Source: Hydrogenophaga sp.
Lineage (GTDB): Bacteria; Pseudomonadota; Gammaproteobacteria; Burkholderiales; Burkholderiaceae_C
Length of the DNA: 8,132 nucleotides
NCBI GenBank assembly: GCA_020047875.1
Contig: JAIFNE010000230.1
Location: 1 to 8,132 of the forward strand
Reading direction: 5' to 3'
The stretch's first letter is position 1; each line of letters begins with the position of its first letter. A program made the translations under genes and the position numbers. Positions 7,234 through 8,132 of this stretch are shown here, piece by piece. The notes under the pieces were generated by a model. That model worked only from the letters and a program-made list of their open reading frames with translations, was not told the DNA's origin and ran no database searches.

Positions 7234-7267
7234 AAAGAAAAAGCCGGCAATAGCCGGCTTTTTCTTT
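7234..7267. terminator. Bidirectional intrinsic terminator between hemY and rne
   Basis: AAAGAAAAAGCCGGC (7234-7248) and GCCGGCTTTTTCTTT (7253-7267) form a perfect 15-bp stem with loop AATA. The GC core GCCGGC is flanked by an A-tract on one side and a T-tract on the other, so it can terminate the plus-strand hem operon (39 bases after the hemY stop) and the minus-strand rne transcript (31 bases after its stop). The rest of the 103-base intergenic gap shows nothing else. Confidence 0.92.
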
Positions 7268-7298
7268 GGGGTGCGCCCGGCTCAGGCCGGGCGGGCGA

Positions 7299-8132
7299 TC
7301 AGCTGCCCGATGGAGTTTCGAAAGGCAGCGTCACGCCACGCAGGTCTTTGCGTGTTTCCACCAGCACCAGCGGTCCTTCGTCGACCACCGTCACCGGCCG
7401 GGGCTCGCGCGGAACGTGGATCGGCCGTGGCTCGGCAGCAATCGCGGCCTGCACCTGTGCCACCTTCTCCGCGTTGGAGTTGACCCATTCGAGGCCACTG
7501 GCCTGCGCCACGCTGTTCATCTCCTCGAGCGGCAAGACGAACGGCTGCACCGCTGGTAAACCCCGCGGCATGACCGCGGGTGCCGCTGCTCGCGGCGCCA
7601 CTTCGGCGCGCGGAGCGGCCTCGACCGGGGCGACCGCTGGCCGCACAGCGCGGACCGGCTCGGGCTCACGCACTTCGGTCACCGTGCTGACGGGCGCGGC
7701 GGCATCGCTCGGCGGTGCCACCACGGTGCGCTCTGCGGGCGCCTCAGCGGTATCGCGGGTGAAGTAGCTGCTGCGCACGGGCGCGTCGTCCGCAGGGGCA
7801 TCGGCACGTGGTTGCGGCGCTGCCTCGGCGGTTTCGGGTGCTGCCGCGTCGGTCCCGCCGGCAGTCTCGTCGCGCGGTCCGCGCTCGCGGCGGTCACGGC
7901 CATAACGATCACGCCCACGGCGCTCACGCGGTGCCCGCGGCTCGGTGCCAGCCTCGGTCCCTTGGGGAGTGGGCAGATCCTGACCCTCCTCGGCGACATT
8001 GGCGATCGCGGCTTCTTGCGCCTGAGCGTTGTCAAGCACGGCCTGTGGCGCGCTGTTGTCGCCCGACTCAGGGGCGCCCGATCGGCGGCGGCCATCGTTA
8101 CGGCCACGGCGCTCGCGGCGCTCACCCGAGTC
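7299..8132 (-). CDS. rne: Ribonuclease E, C-terminal region only (5' part beyond window)
   Basis: RNase E is the main endonuclease of RNA decay and rRNA/tRNA processing; its C-terminal half is a disordered scaffold binding RNA and degradosome partners. The open frame enters from the right edge and ends at TGA 7299-7301, giving 277 residues. No catalytic S1 or RNase H-like domain is in the window. Visible are arginine-rich RNA-binding patches (GERRERRGR at the window edge and RERRGRDRYGRDRRERGPRD further on), a long Ala/Pro/Glu-rich disordered tract with a VAPVEAAPRAEVAPRAA run, and an ordered C-terminal tail. That tail, with GLEWVNSNAEKVAQVQAAIA, PIHVPREPRP and DEGPLVLVETRKDL, resembles RNase E termini of Burkholderiales. 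The assignment rests on this tail and the composition, as the diagnostic catalytic part is absent. It is convergent with hemY. Confidence 0.82.
   Translation of the reverse strand, partial: DSGERRERRGRNDGRRRSGAPESGDNSAPQAVLDNAQAQEAAIANVAEEGQDLPTPQGTEAGTEPRAPRERRGRDRYGRDRRERGPRDETAGGTDAAAPETAEAAPQPRADAPADDAPVRSSYFTRDTAEAPAERTVVAPPSDAAAPVSTVTEVREPEPVRAVRPAVAPVEAAPRAEVAPRAAAPAVMPRGLPAVQPFVLPLEEMNSVAQASGLEWVNSNAEKVAQVQAAIAAEPRPIHVPREPRPVTVVDEGPLVLVETRKDLRGVTLPFETPSGS

Overview
This is a GC-rich window from what looks like a betaproteobacterium of the order Burkholderiales, most likely a Comamonadaceae member (Hydrogenophaga/Acidovorax-like). The evidence is the gene order ppc <> hemC-hemD-hemX-hemY followed by a convergent RNase E gene, and the style of the proteins. 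The assignment comes from recognising families, not from a database search. Almost all of the sequence is ordinary housekeeping DNA, but it carries two kinds of anomaly: a repeat insertion and two frame breaks.

Layout. Positions 1-2708 (minus strand) hold most of ppc, phosphoenolpyruvate carboxylase, whose C-terminus lies beyond the left edge. Positions 2709-2821 are a short divergent promoter region. Positions 2822-7195 (plus strand) are a tightly packed haem-biosynthesis operon: hemC (GTG start), hemD (TTG start, 4 bases after hemC), hemX (ATGA overlap with hemD) and hemY (TGATG overlap with hemX). A perfect 15-bp stem with an A-tract and a T-tract at 7234-7267 separates hemY from a convergent gene and can serve as a bidirectional terminator. 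Positions 7299-8132 (minus strand) are the C-terminal, disordered, arginine-rich part of rne (ribonuclease E), whose catalytic half lies beyond the right edge.

How the genes work together. HemC polymerises porphobilinogen to hydroxymethylbilane, and HemD closes and rearranges it to uroporphyrinogen III. HemX and HemY are membrane-anchored proteins of the same operon, a coiled-coil protein and a TPR protein, thought to assist late tetrapyrrole metabolism. ppc (anaplerotic oxaloacetate synthesis) and rne (RNA decay) are neighbours with no obvious functional tie.

What stands out. (1) ppc carries an extra stretch of about 50 codons immediately before its glycine-rich catalytic loop. It is made of a GC-rich palindromic repeat (one copy plus a partial copy, 81 bp apart) that keeps the reading frame, which looks like a mobile palindromic element inserted into an essential-type enzyme gene. 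(2) hemX and hemY each contain a frame break with apparent loss of a few codons. The hemY break lies exactly on a 12-bp perfect GC hairpin. Together the two breaks and the gene overlap create a misleading 847-codon open frame over both genes. I see no undescribed multi-gene system here; the in-frame repeat in ppc is the most original observation.
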